Counted from the stretch's first letter, positions 15,592-29,788 are shown. The stretch: DNA of 64,000 bases from Batkoa obscura (GCA_030770535.1 JASVEC010000039.1:1-64000); one strand, 5' to 3'. The notes: generated from the letters alone by a model not told the origin. A program made the numbers and translations.

Positions 15592-16494
15592 CTTTTTATA
15601 ATTAAAAACAACCCTTTCTTCTTTTTATACCTTAAGACCTGTCAAAATCTCTATAGGCATGACTCAACTTATTCATTAGTAACATCCAATTAATACCAGT
15701 TAGAGATTAAAACATAACCAACCATACTACGTGATTTTATAGTGTTAAAATTAGAACTAAATTTAATTACATAAAAATAGCAATGAAGATTAGCTGAAAT
15801 AAATAGTAAAATCTACAATAATAATTTATTATATTAACATCCTTTTTGTTTAAATTTAAATAAATATAATACAATGCTTATTAAATACACGCTATTGATA
15901 ATAAATAATATATATGTACTATTTGTATTTATATTATTTTAGAATATTGTATTATCGCATAATAAAGCTTATCTTTATGATATGATTATATATTATAACT
16001 AAATTAAGCGATAATATGAAAATACATAAAGAACACTCAATCAGTATAATAGTTTATGACGAAGGATACAAACTTTTTAAAAAAATCTTAGCTCTATATA
16101 ATAATGAATTGTTATATAAACAAATTTATAATGAAACAAAATCTACAGAAAAAAATATCATATTTTTATTTTTTTGGTTTAAATTATAATTATTTATCTA
16201 AATTCATTCCTTTTTTAGCCTAATACTTTATATAACCTTTACCCATTAACTCAACAGGGAAGCTGTAAACTAGGAGCACAGTATTAAAGAAACTATTCAA
16301 TCTATTTTTAAGAAACTTTGTAAACTTTCGTTCTTAAATATCAACAATTAGCATTGATATTTAAATATATTATAAAGAAAAATAATGTTGTGTTATTATT
16401 GAATCTGTTCTTCATTAAAACTTCAAACATAAAATAATAATCAATTAATTTATTAAAATAATAATATTATTATTGAATATGCAGTATAATCGGT
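15592..16494. other. Gap of 0.9 kb, nothing recognised
   Basis: AT-rich sequence between the HAD phosphatase 3' end and the sulfite oxidase start. No coding frame, MITE or RNA gene recognised; it presumably contains the sulfite oxidase promoter. Confidence 0.5.
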
Positions 16495-17382
16495 TTATAA
16501 TTCCCCAGCTTTAGCTTTTTGGGTGGTTTCTAATACGACTTGAAAATCATCAAACGGAACATATTTAATACCATGTTCCATACAATATTTTTCTAAGCCT
16601 CTACCACGTCTTGCAAATAAAACATCTGCACGACGAGCAGCTGATAAATCAGATACACCATCGCCACAAAAAATGATAAAGGGTTTAACTTCTCCGTGTT
16701 CTTTTTTATACTCTTCTTCAGCAATATCCATTGATAAACCTTTATCATGACCAAATTCACTTTACATTGATTAGCATTATTAAAAAACATTTACTATAGT
16801 TTTAATAAATTACCTGTCATCTTTAAAAGTGCAGATCCACTTTTTATCTTCAAGAACTCCATAGTTGGCTCGAATTTTAAAGTTTGTATAATCACTAGGA
16901 AAAAACTTTTTCAAAAAGTATTCAATCATAAACTCAAGGCCTCTTTATATATAATAAGCAATATATATATATAATAATAATGAAAAATACCCTGAAAATA
17001 CATGGAAAGGTATGTTATTTGAAAAACAATATTCTGCGAAAATTTCAAATTTGGGATCAAGCTCAACATCTATTTACAATAAAATTAAACATCTAACATA
17101 TATATCTTATTACCTTTGAGAAGAATCAAAGCTTCTTCCCAAGTCAAATTTACACCATCCCACATTTGTTTAAATATATCCCTTTTTAATCATTAATTTT
17201 CGTAAAATTTATTTGTTTATTATATACCTTAGTTTACTTTCACCTATCATAGCCTTTTCATCTAAAGCTTTACGTGTTTCTGTTCCAATGCACTTATCAA
17301 TTAATATGACCCCAGTATCTTGCAATGTAATCGTTCCATCGAAATCGCAGCAAACTAGAACATGTGTATTTCCTTTGGTCAT
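16495..17382 (-). CDS. HAD-superfamily phosphatase (MtnX/PSP-like)
   Basis: Cytosolic-looking phosphatase of about 235 residues in five exons. Exon 1 (from 17382) reads MTKGNTHVLVCCDFDGTITL, which carries HAD motif I DxDGT with both catalytic aspartates. The cap region includes the exon DIFKQMWDGVNLTWEEALIL. Motif II lies near IPFHVFSG, and the motif III lysine is probably in the segment EFGHDKGLSM. The last exon has motif IV, FIIFCGDGVSDLSAARRADV. The layout matches the fungal group related to phosphoserine phosphatase and 2-hydroxy-3-keto-5-methylthiopentenyl-1-phosphate phosphatase (MtnX). The real substrate cannot be told from the sequence. No signal peptide or membrane segment. Confidence 0.83.
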
Positions 17383-17713
17383 TGTAAATTATAAAAATTA
17401 AATTTTGAAATCAAATCATTTTAATTAATTCGATTGAATCCAAGAATAGGTTAAATCAATAATTAAGGTTTTACCTTGTAACTAATTTTTATAACATAAT
17501 AGCTATAGCTGTATAAAAATAAAGTTTCTTACATCATTTTAAAATATAGCTTTTTATTATGATAGTATACATATCAATAATATTAATAAGCTTTGAGATA
17601 ATTTTGTTAAAAACAAATGATCACTTCAGATTAAGAAATTAAATCAGAGTTAAGTAACCACCACATTTATCTGAAACAGTAAGTATATATTACCCTTTAC
17701 TAAAATTCAACAA

Positions 17714-17815
17714 TATGGGGATGTATTTTTGTGTTTAAGAATTTCACTAACAATTTTTCCACTCAAATAGCGCTTAAAAGATGGAAAAAGTAATGAAGCC
17801 AAAAAAAACCCCATA
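17714..17815 (+). mobile_element. MITE copy 8
   Basis: Left end TGGGGATGTATTTTTGTG, right end reduced to AACCCCA before TA; internal TAGCGCTTAAAAGATGG intact. Confidence 0.88.
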
Positions 17816-18139
17816 TATATAAAATACTAATTGTGAATAATATTAAATTCTTATTTAAGTTATTATTGATTTATATTCAAATTTATAAGTCAAAAAATTG
17901 TAATATTTTGAAATTAAGTTCAATAAAATCATAAAAGAAAATTGTTTTATTAGTTATTTTAAATTAATATAAATTATTTAAAAATATACAATGTAAATAA
18001 ATAGATATGATTACTTTAATTTAAATGTGATATTACATATAATTAATAATATACTTAATTTATTTAATAAAAATATATACCAATTATTATCCATAATATT
18101 ACAATATCTGAGATGTTAAATTAATTTATTATATATATA

Positions 18140-18244
18140 TATGATGATGTTTTTTTTTTTACTTAATTACTTTTTCCATCTTCTAAGCGCTATTTCAATA
18201 GAAAAATTGTTAGTAAAATTCTTACACAAAAATACATCCCCATA
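18140..18244 (-). mobile_element. MITE copy 9
   Basis: Left end TGATGATGTTTTTTTTTT, right end TACATCCCCA then TA; internal TAAGCGCTATTTCAATAG. Confidence 0.87.
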
Positions 18245-18439
18245 TGTAATGAAAATTACTTTAGGGAGTTTATTCAAATAAAAATTTATAAACTTAATCA
18301 AAATTTAATTTACTATAAATGATAAAAGTTAGTTTATAAAAAAACACTGTAATAGAATAACTTAAAAGTTTGATTATAAATCTTAAAGTATATTGAGCTA
18401 TGTCTATTTTGATAGCATTTTATTTTTTATTACATGATA

Positions 18440-18531
18440 TATGAATGTCTTTTTTCATTTTTGTCTATTTTTTATTCAATATAAAAATCGTGCGATCTAT
18501 TAGTAAATATTTTAAAAAAAGCATTCTCATA
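18440..18531 (-). mobile_element. MITE copy 10, degenerate
   Basis: Ends TGAATGTCTTTTTTC and AGCATTCTCA between TA dinucleotides; the centre is diverged and slightly shortened. Confidence 0.6.
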
Positions 18532-19091
18532 AATATTTTTAATTATTAATATAGTTCAATATCCATATAAAATAATATAGAAAATGATAATTAAAGTTTA
18601 TTTTCATTTTGTTAAACTAAACTAAACAGTAAATTGCATCATTTTAAATGAATATATGATAAAAAATGTCAAATATTTGTATTTTTCTAAGTAAATTTTT
18701 TGTTTCCAATTTTACCACTAATCCTTATAAAATTCTAACGAGGATTGCGTGATTTTAGTGGAAAATGACACCATGATAGCAGTATCCCAATAAAATACTC
18801 AAAACTGTTTAAATAAACTTCTTTTATAGGATAAATTTAAGTCACAAAACTTATGCAAATTTCATGATCAATAAAAATATTGTTTTTTTTTTAATGAATA
18901 ATTTTGATTTGATAAAATACTCTAAAACGATCTTGAAAAAAATAAAAAAAATAAAAGTAAATTTAAAATCAACTAATAAGAATAGAGATACATTTTAAGT
19001 GTCACTGTCATTAGTTGCTTCTTCATGAATAAGCTTTTCTAGCTGCTTAATATATAAACTTGACTTGTAACTCATAAATCCAATTTTTTAA

Positions 19092-21029
19092 ATGAATCTC
19101 ATGGTACCAAACGAACCAAATCAAAACTTAAATCCAACTTCGCTTCCATGTCTATTGAATTCGCTTAGAACAAAGATAAGTGCTCAATGTCCAGAAATCA
19201 AAGAATGTATGCTTAAACACGTGGAGCATTTATCACATGAACAAAGAAATGTGGTACTCTCTTGTTGGGATGCTTTTAATAATAGTACTGACCAACAAAG
19301 AGACTTAATACTTACTGGAATATTATTAAGATGTTCAATAAACCAACTTTCATATGTTTCTAATTGTTTACAACCTCTACTTAAAGTAGACTTTATTTCT
19401 AAATTACCAAGAGAGCTTTCATTAAAAATTTTATCATACCTTGATGCAAAGTCTTTAGTCCAAGCTTCTAGCGTCTCAAAGGTATGGAAGAGCGCTGCTG
19501 AGGATGATTTATTGTGGCGTACCTTATGTGATCAACATATCAATAAAAAGTGTACAAAATGTGGCTGGGGTTTACCTCTTTTATTAGATGACTATTTAAA
19601 AAGAAAGAAAGTTGAACTTATGACATCAACAAAAAGATCTAGAGAGTATGAATCACCAGAATCACCCCCTAATTCGATCCAAAATTATAATGGTAATATT
19701 ATATTTAAAACATAAACAATCAGTTACTTACCTTAAATAGGATATCCTTCCCAAAAAATTAGACTTGATCATCATATGTCTGTTAAAAGTCATGTAACCT
19801 CTTCCCCTGTTTCAACTGGATATGAGATTAAATTAGATCCAAGGAAAAGCTTTTGGAAGTTTATATATCGTGACAGACTTAGTATTGAACGTAACTGGCG
19901 TCGCGGTAAATTTTTTAAGAAATCTATTAATGTACATTTGAGTGGAGTTCATTGTCATCAATCAAATCAAGATATTATTATTGCTGCAACTTACTCCCCT
20001 AACCTTGAGATATTTAATTTGAAGACAGGTAAAAAAATACGTACCCTCACTGGCCATTTTGCCGCAGTACGTGACCTTTATTTTGATGATGTGCGCCTAG
20101 TTACTGCTTCCCATGATAACACTGTAAGGATATGGTGTTATCGTGAAGGTCTTTGTAAACGTATTATCCCTGCACCTGGAGCTCAATGTCTTCACTTTGA
20201 GAAGGATTATTTAGCAGTAGGATTGGCTTCTGGTTCAATTCATATTTGGAATTTCCGTAAAACAACTCGACATAGTTTGGTAGGACATACTGATTCAGTA
20301 ACTAAAGTAAGAGTATTTAAAGAGACATTTTTACTTTCAAGTTCAGATGATGGCACTGTAAGGTTATGGAACATTGAAACTTTGGAATGCATTCGTGTAT
20401 TTCAAGGACATACCTCTTCCGTTACATGCTTCCAATTTAGTATCCCAAATTTATTTCCTGTAAGTGAACTCATGAAGCAAAATTTACCAGTACCAGAATC
20501 ACCTACTCGTTCCCCATCACCACCTTATAATTCTAGATGTGATGATACTTTAACAAACGGTACTTCACTTTCAACTCTTCTTTCTGTTAATATACCAAAT
20601 CCAACACACTCGCAACTTCATCGTGCACCTTTATTAGTTACAGGATCAGCAGATAACACTTTACGAGTATGGTCATTGCAGACTGGTAAATGTTTAAGAC
20701 AAAGCTTCGGACATTTAGGGGAAATCACATGTTTAGATATGGATTCATTAAGAATTGTAAGTGGATCAATGGACGGATGTATCAAAGTATGGGATTTGGA
20801 TAGTGGTCGATGTATGCATACTATGTTTGGAGATGAATCAGGGGATAATGATACTCCACCACCTCCAATGCTATGTGCATCATTAACAGATACTCGAATA
20901 ATTGCGGGATCACAAAACGGTAAATTATATCTTTGGGATTGTTCAAGTGATTCACACCCTGCTTGCTCACTCAGTGCTCTTTTATCACCAAGTGAACCAG
21001 ATCATGGCTGGGCATATCATTTGAATTAA
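19092..21029 (+). CDS. MET30: F-box/WD40 protein, MET30/SconB type
   Basis: Substrate receptor of an SCF ubiquitin ligase, 629 residues from exons 19092-19692 and 19741-21029 (intron 19693-19740, in frame). The N-terminal region (INQLSYVSNCLQPLLKVDF) leads into an F-box (FISKLPRELSLKILSYLDAK ... LWRTLCDQH), which binds Skp1. It is followed by KKCTKCGWGLPLL, a segment I recall from the Met30/SconB group. The C-terminal half has about seven WD repeats, for example LTGHFAAVRDLYFDDVRLVT and LVGHTDSVTKVRVF. A long serine/proline insert splits the propeller near residue 460. In ascomycetes Met30/SconB controls sulfur assimilation and the cell cycle by targeting a bZIP activator. Pop1/Cdc4 is the alternative, but the start and the WGLPLL segment fit Met30 better. 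Confidence 0.85.
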
Positions 21030-21209
21030 TTTGACTTTTAACATACAAACTAACCTCATTATATATTTTAATGTCAATTTCATTGAGAAGTTAATAAAAT
21101 TTAAATAAAAGTAAAAATAAAATAAAATAAAACAAAACATATAATTTTATTTGATGTTAATATAATATTCATTGTTTTTATCGTGTTTATATTATAAGAT
21201 AATATTGAG

Positions 21210-24200
21210 TTATAAAAAATCTTTCATTAAAGCTGGAAATCGGACAGCATTTGATGAACCATCATTAAATCGATACCATGCTTTTGTTTTATTCTTTTTA
21301 GTTATATCCTTTTCTTTAGTTTGATTGATAACTAAATAATTTTATTTAATTAAAATAGTAAATTAATTTATTAATCTTTTACTTTTTGGTTTGATGAATT
21401 TTGCAAATGGATCTTCTCTAATTTTACGTTTTTTCATTGAGATTACTTCTTTATTTCTTATGATACTTCTATAAATATTAGTTAGTAAATATATATAAGA
21501 ATAAGTTAGTTTATTTACTCTGGAACTTTAGTTATAATAGTTGATCCTTGTCCAATTAGTTTTGGTTCTTTTTTATTTAATGAAATTTTTTCCAACTATT
21601 AATTGTTATTTAATGAAATACAAATATAATATACAAAACATGTTAATTACTTCTTGTGAGATAAATTGAATAACTTCATATCTCATCTTTTTATTCTTAA
21701 AACTTAAAATATCATTTAACTCCATGTTTGTAACCGAATCAATTGGCCTAATAAATAAATAAAATATAAATATAAAATATAATATTATTATTACGGATCT
21801 AAAATATAATGATATTTTCCTTGTTCATCTTTTTGTTGTATAAATCTAAGATTAAGCTGTGACATTTTAGTTGTCATTTTATTTATAATCTCTTTTTCAT
21901 TTGGTTTTAAATTGGATATGTTAATTTGAAATAAATCAGGATTAAGAATGATTTGAATAACACTTGTAAAATAAGTTTTAACATCATTCAATTGAATATA
22001 ATCCCGCATTTTTAAATTTAATCCATTATAAAAGTTAGTTAAAATACTTTTGTTCTTATTTAATGTTTCTCGAAGCTAAATAATTAATTGATGTTCATAT
22101 AGTTTACATGTTACTTTACCTTTTTTTCTGCTCTAGGAAATTCCATTTTACTGCAAATAGCAGAAGCAAATAAAGGATGAAAAGACACTAACATATGTGG
22201 GATATAGCATGATAGTTCATTTTGTTGTCGGGTATGAATACGTAAATTTAAGTTATCATACATCATCATATATTCATTTGCTTGTGTTACTCTATCTAAA
22301 TAAATATCCAAACTTCTAGATTTTAAATAATTCTCAAAACAGCCTAACAAAATATTGCTAGTATATTTAATTTCAATATATCATTGTAAATATTACCTTC
22401 AAATACTATATTATAACCACCATGTGTATTCAACATTGATACTAAATGAGAGCAGTAGATACTTTGAGTATTTACTACCAAATTTATATAAACGAATAAA
22501 TGAATTTATGATTTATCCGTATGAATCTTACCTGTCTTTATTTCATCACTATCCAATGCTCTTTTATTAATGAGTTCTGTTCTTGAAGCAGGGAATTTAA
22601 AAATAGAATCCCATATAGTGAACAATGAATTTGGGGAATCTTTTTGTCCTGAATAACTTTGTGATGCTATTTCATACGTAATTTTACGATCATAGGTTTC
22701 GCTAAAGTACTAATGATAAAAGTAAATTAGAACAAATTAACGAAGAGGGTACTTTCTATTACTTGAAGCATATTTATAGCTGCCCTTGTATCACAATCAA
22801 CAATTTCACATAGTTTATTCAAAGTCATATGATTACATTCTAATTTTTCATGTTTGCAAATAAGTTTTAAATGATTCACTAATTCATAGGATGGTAATTT
22901 TTTAAATTGGATTATCTTACAATGTTGGCGAAGGTTACGTAAAGCAGGAGTAAATCTATAAATAAATAAATGAATGAATATAATATGTTTTTCTTAAAAA
23001 CAGCTTACTCTTCATTACAAATACAAATAATTGGCCTTTTCAATTCCTTGCTTTTACTTTTACTTGATTTGTTATCACCTTAATTAAATTATTAAAAGTT
23101 TTAAATTAAAACAAGCTATTTACTCTGATCTCCTATTAATTTTATCAGCATGTTGATAAAATTCTAATTATAAATGTTAGTATATATAAATAATATTTTT
23201 ATAAAAATTACATCTCCTCCACCAGAAGTAGATACACCATCTATTTCATCAATAACTATTAAATTTGGTCTTTTTTCTTTAAACATAGATCTCATCTCTA
23301 TAGCTGAAGTGATTTTTTCTTTTACTGTATTGGAAGTACGATCATCACTATATATCAATAATTTATATTTTTAGTAAAGTCTATATAAATAGTCATTACC
23401 TTGCATTTATTTCAATAATATTATAGCCACAATGATTTCCTATTACATGTGCTAAACTAGTTTTTCCTAACCCAGGTGGACCAGTAAGTAGTAACAATTT
23501 ATGCTCAGGTCTTTTGAGAGCATCAATATGCTTTTATATTAAATAAATTAAAATTGAGTTCAATAGTTATAAAATATTACATTTTCGCTATTATAGCTGC
23601 TATTATCTTTTACGTTGCTTTTGTCTGTATCTGATTTCCCAAATACACAAAAATCCCAACTTTTTAACCAGTCTAATGCTTCTAAATTGACTTGCTAGAT
23701 AAACGAATTAATATAAATATTGAAATTTATAAAATTTACTTCATTTCCTACTAAATGCATGAATTTAGTGGGCCGGTATTTATCTACCCATAGCTCTTTA
23801 TTTTGAGTCATTTCTCTTTTTGAATTTGCTTTCAGCTTATTCCTATTTATTATGAGTACATTTAAAACTTTATTAGTAACTCTTTACTTCAAGTTTGAAT
23901 CCATTTCTCTTGCTTTCTATGTTTAAGTTAGTATTTGTGTTATTTAAATTTCACTAGTTACTTCATCTTCGATCTTATCCAATATATTATAAATTGAAGT
24001 TGATAGTAGACCCTGCTTAGTAGATGCTTCTCTTTTTTGGATAGACTGATATAATTTATAAATACTATAATTTATACTGTATATTAATAATATTTACTGA
24101 ATTAAATCTCAATGTTGATTCCGATCTTCTAGGAATATTTAATATAGCCCCATTTGAATTAGTTGCAGTAACAAATCTTCCATAAATATTTGGATCATAA

Positions 24201-24457
24201 TAATTTATTATGCTTTTGTTATCATTTTTTTGTTCAATAGTACTAGTTTTACTATGACTATTATCCCTCAATTTTTTAGTAGTATGATTTATTTCACCTC
24301 TGGTTGATGAAAATTTAAAAGCTTTATTTAACTCTTCTTTATCACTAATATTTTCTAATGGATCCCTAGATTTTGTATTATCATTGATCTCTATTTCATG
24401 GTCTAGATAATATTTCTCCATCGTTTCTATGTCATCAAATATATCAAAATCTTCCAT
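21210..24457 (-). CDS. CTF18: CTF18/Chl12, RFC-like clamp loader subunit
   Basis: Large subunit of the alternative clamp loader Ctf18-RFC, which loads and unloads PCNA and supports sister chromatid cohesion. About a dozen exons and an estimated 850-900 residues. Order: acidic N-terminus (MEDFDIFDDIETMEKYYLDH); the conserved LWVDKYRPTKFMHLVGNE box; Walker A in LLLLTGPPGLGKTSLAHVIG (about 23460-23500); the SDDRTSN motif; Walker B in NLIVIDEIDGVSTSGGGD; sensor 1 in PIICICNEE; then LRNLRQHCKIIQFKKL and the helical sensor 2 region DTRAAINMLQ. The C-terminus, WYRFNDGSSNAVRFPALMKD, matches the short Ctf18 tail that binds the Dcc1-Ctf8 module. Rfc1 is excluded by the absence of a BRCT domain and by this tail. 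Exon ends were not all fixed. Confidence 0.9.
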
Positions 24458-24627
24458 CTATTTGTATCTTTTATAAAACAAAAAAAGAAATATTTTATTT
24501 GACTATATTTTAGTGATATGAATTAAGACGCGGGCATAAAAATAAAATAGTAGCGCAATAAACGCGCTAATAATTGAAGTTTATTGGTTATAGAGAAAAA
24601 ACAATTTGTAAAAATATTATATAAACT

Positions 24628-24762
24628 AACGTATATTTGAAGATGTGAACCATTATGAACACGTAAACCATCTGTCCAATTACCAACAATTTTTTGATAG
24701 GTGTTAGTAATTGAGCAGATGGTTCGCGTGTTCATAATGGTTCACATCTTCAAATATACGTT
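24628..24762. repeat. Long near-perfect hairpin (60-bp arms)
   Basis: Arms 24628-24687 and 24703-24762 are inverted copies matching at about 55 of 60 positions, around a 15-base loop. The outer 36 bases of each arm are identical. A coincidental match of this length is not plausible. No similarity to the MITE. Confidence 0.9.
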
Positions 24763-24889
24763 GATTTTTGTAACAATGTAATGATATAGGGATACTATAG
24801 AAGCGTAAATTATTTTAGAATAAGCTTTAATGTAACACAATTGTCAAAAAGGTTTAGATTCAATACTTTCTGCTTTAAGAGTTTTAATA

Positions 24890-24989
24890 TATAGGGATGT
24901 CTTTTTTTAGTTTGATTTATTTTTCTATTTTTAAGCGTTATTAGGTGGAAAAATTATTAACAAAATCTTCAAAAAAAAACATGCTCATA
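24890..24989 (-). mobile_element. MITE copy 11
   Basis: Left end TAGGGATGTCTTTTTTTAG, right end ACATGCTCA between TA dinucleotides; internal TTAAGCGTTATTAGGTGG. Confidence 0.82.
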
Positions 24990-25407
24990 TGAAATATTTA
25001 TGATAAAATATATGTTTTTATATGTAAAGTTTTCTTATAAAGTAGTTTATAAACCATTGATAGGAAAATAGAGTTGTTCAAACATTCATAGTTAATAAAC
25101 TATTATCTTTAATGAGTATGGTTTACAATTGTATAAGAAATAGAGCTTTTAAACAAGAAGCTTTAGACAAGAATGGTTATATATTAAATTTAATTTATTA
25201 GCGATATATCTATTATTTATTAAGGCAACTAATGGTTTTGTTAGCAACTTTTCTTAAAATTTAATTATATTAAATTTTTTGCTTAAGATCTTAGATTTAT
25301 TCAAAATGAATAAAATCATATTATGTCATTTTATAAGAATAGCTTTGAACATCAATAAAATTATTAAAAAAAATTCAAGCAATTATAGTAATTACCTTTT
25401 AAACGAA

Positions 25408-26967
25408 ATGGAAGATATACCTGAGCTAGTATTAATAGAAGAAAAGAAAAGTGAAGTACAAAATATAAATGAAACGGGTATAAAAGGTAAAATACCAATA
25501 ACTATTGTTACTGGATATCTTGGATCTGGAAAAACTACATTGTTAAATTATGTATTAACTCAACCCCACGGTAAAAAGATTGCAGTTATATTAAATGAAT
25601 TTGGAGAAAGTAAGTTCAAAATTCAAGAGAAGCAAAGCTTAAAAGTTAAAAATTTAGGTTCTGGAATAGAGAGGAATACTTTGGAAAAAGAAGAAAGAAG
25701 TGGTGATTGGTTTGAAGAATGGCTTGAATTCAGAAATGGATGCTTATGCTGCTCTGTAAAGTAATCATTATTTGAATTTAATAGAAAGTATATTAATTTT
25801 ATTAAAAAGAGATGCTGGAGTAAAAGCAATCGAAAATCTTCTAGAGAAAAACTCTTCGTTTGATTATGTCATACTTGAAACAACAGGTACCTTTTGATGT
25901 TTTTTTAGTATAAAATGAGTTTATTTTTCTTTTTAAAATTATTAGGTTTGGCAGATCCAGGTAACTTATTATTAAAAATTCTTTCAATTTAAACTCATCG
26001 GAATAGGCCCAATTATTTCGATGTTTTGGTTAGATGAACAATTAGAATCCAATATTGAGCTTGATGGTGTTGTTACCTTAGTCGATGCAAAATATGGTAT
26101 AAAAGTAACTTGATTTATAATATAAAATTGCAATAAATAATACATTACTTATTATAGAATATTGAAGAATTGAGAGAAGACGGCTCAATTAATGAAGCTT
26201 CAAGGTACATTATCTAAGCTTATTTCACTTAAATGATAACAAAAATAGACAAATAGCTTTAGCCGATCGTATTATTATTAATAAGATGGACTTAGTCAAT
26301 GATGAAGAATTAAGTGCTTTAAAAGATAAAATCAAGTAATTAAGCATGTAAAATAATATTAATAAAGGTTAATATTTTTAGGCAAATTAATTCTTCAGCA
26401 ACTATTGTAACAAGTGAAAGATCAAAGTAAATAAACAGTCTTTTAGTAAAAATTGCAAGTATTAACTTTATTCTTAGAGTCAATTTAGCAAATGTATTAA
26501 ACCTCAGTGCATATAAAGCTTCTCGTTTTGATCTTTCCACTCTTGAAAATTGGAAAGATTTACCTTCCCATTCTAGCAATGTTAAAGAAGTAATAAATTG
26601 TAATTTCATAAGTTTAACTTTAATTAGTTATATTTAGTCAATAACAACCATCACCATCCCACTTGATAATATAAAGAGCATTGATGTAAGTAAAGTAGAA
26701 AAGTGGATTCAGAGTTTGTTATGGGAGCAGGAAGTACCATCATATGATAATAATTCAGTTATTGATAATAGCTTTGAAATATTAAGATTAAAAGGAATCC
26801 TTTATACAAATGACAAAATTTTTGTGATTCAAGGAGTACAACAGCTATATGAAATACAAGAAATAAGTAAAAGTGAAGATATTCAAAAGTCACGTATCAT
26901 ATTAATTGGTAGAAGATTACCAAAACAATCTATTTTAGATTCTTTACTTTGGAATCTGACTTATTAA
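25408..26967 (+). CDS. ZNG1: ZNG1 (CobW/CBWD) zinc GTP metallochaperone
   Basis: COG0523 GTPase that delivers zinc to methionine aminopeptidase 1. 387 residues from nine exons: 25408-25760, 25810-25886, 25946-25960, 26007-26104, 26158-26204, 26249-26335, 26382-26426, 26478-26589 and 26638-26967. Exon 3 is a 15-nt micro-exon encoding the LADP segment. Motifs: EDIPELVLI at the N-terminus, Walker [13 protein letters not shown], the zinc-binding CLCC in [22 protein letters not shown] (switch II region) and the base-recognition INKMDL. Start chosen at MEDIPELV because it aligns with the N-terminus of human ZNG1; two in-frame ATGs upstream (25279, 25306) would add 34-43 residues with no family resemblance. 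The usual ZNG1 tail motif CPELVPI has Ile in place of Cys here. It converges with TYW3, 54 bp apart. Confidence 0.92.
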
Positions 26968-27021
26968 AGTTTTATTCAATAAAATTCGTATTTAAAAAAT
27001 TTACTCGTTTTATTTTATTTC

Positions 27022-27971
27022 TTACAAATCTATTTTTATTTCTTCTTCTGATGACTTTTTTACTATCTCTTCTTTCTCAGCTAGTTTATTCTTTTGTATT
27101 TCTAATCCTTCCAAGCGTTTTCTATTTCTTCTTTCTTCTTTACTTTCATACTCTTCCTTATTTTTTGATTTAGTATTAAATAAGTTTTTCTCAAGAGCCA
27201 ATTTATATCTCTTCATATGATCAAAGTTCAAGTCAAATCTATGATTACCTATTCTTAATAGCATAGTAAGATAAGCTGGTGTAACCAAAAGCTCTGCCTT
27301 CAAAGTCCCATCTTCATTTTCTTCAGTAACTCTAGCTATTGGCACATCTAGTTTTGCTGCGCTTCTTATACCAACTAAGCATCTTCCTTTATTACTCAAT
27401 ATTAATCCAGAGTTTCTAAACCCTAAAGCCAAGCTAGTTTCTAATAACTCTTTTCCACTTGATGTATCACGGGCTTGTACATGAAGTACCTAACTATTTT
27501 AGTCATATTAAACGATAGAACTAATAAACTTACCATGGGTTCAAATTTGAACCATATAAATCTTGATTTAAGACAACGTGAAATTTCATATTCTTTGTTT
27601 GGGTTATCTACTAATTTTACGTTAGGTAATAAAAGTTCAATTGATTGGGAGTCCTGTTTGATTTGTTCAATATCGACTTTATCGTGCGTAACCATAAGCC
27701 AGTACCCCCCGCCTTTAGGAGTGGTCCCACTTAAATCAGCTTCTTCAGAAGAATCGACTGTAACAATAGGGTCACAGTAAATTGCAATTCTACCAGAACA
27801 AGAAGAGGTAGTAACATAGTCTTTATGAGAGTTTAAGACATTCATAATAGGAAGTATAGGGATATCTACTGATCCTTTTGGGCTAAGATCTGTTTCATCT
27901 GGTATCGATAAATCATGTAAGATTTTGCTTTTTTTCTGGTCAAAATTTGTATCTTCTCCTGTTGTATTCAT
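27022..27971 (-). CDS. TYW3: TYW3, tRNA wybutosine-synthesizing protein 3
   Basis: S-adenosylmethionine-dependent methyltransferase acting in wybutosine formation at position 37 of tRNA-Phe. 301 residues from exons 27971-27534 and 27489-27022 with a 44-nt intron. The family start is clear: DLSPKGSVDIPILPIMNVLN followed by YVTTSSCSGRIAIYCDP. It continues with GGGYWLMVTHD, then after the intron VLHVQARDTSSGKELL and LGFRNSGLILS, and LLVTPAYLTMLL. The C-terminus is a long charged helix (EEYESKEERRNRKRLEG). A stand-alone TYW3, not fused to TYW1/2/4 as in some lineages. The start at 27971 leaves about 30 residues before the conserved core, as in homologues. Confidence 0.93.
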
Positions 27972-28157
27972 TTTAAAATTAGAACTTAAAACTTAAAATT
28001 AGTGAATTTTAAAATAAATTTAGTACGAAATTAAATAGAATATTTTCTTGGCAAAAATTGTTATTTTAATTAAAGTAAAATATTAAAAATAATACTTAAA
28101 TGTATTTCTATTAAATTTAGGATAATTCTAATATTAAATTTATTGTTTTAAATCATT

Positions 28158-29663
<1,506 letters not shown>

Positions 29664-29788
29664 GTTTATAATCTTATAAATTAGTTATATATTATTTAAT
29701 TTTGATTTTGATTTTAAAATACCTTCGAATAAACGATAGAAGATATTACTATTGAAAAAAATTACTTTTGTACTAGCAAGTTTTGTTT

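Larger units (their letters stand above)
17383..19091. other. 1.7-kb gap with three MITEs
   Basis: Divergent promoter region between the phosphatase and the F-box gene. It holds MITE copies at 17714, 18140 and 18440 (the last degenerate). An imperfect hairpin of unknown origin lies at about 18711-18768 (ATTTTACCACTAAT...GATTTTAGTGGAAAAT). A TATA-like TTAATATATAAACT lies about 45 bp before the F-box ATG. Confidence 0.6.
24458..25407. other. Divergent CTF18/ZNG1 intergenic region
   Basis: Contains a strong 60-bp hairpin (24628-24762), a MITE (24890-24989) and the presumed promoters of both flanking genes. The first 250 bp is less AT-rich than its surroundings and includes TAGCGC...GCGCTA at about 24552-24570. 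Confidence 0.6.

Noticed and set aside
24523-24735. 70-codon minus-strand frame in the hairpin region
   Set aside because: It only reads through the inverted repeat and has no start context or family resemblance.
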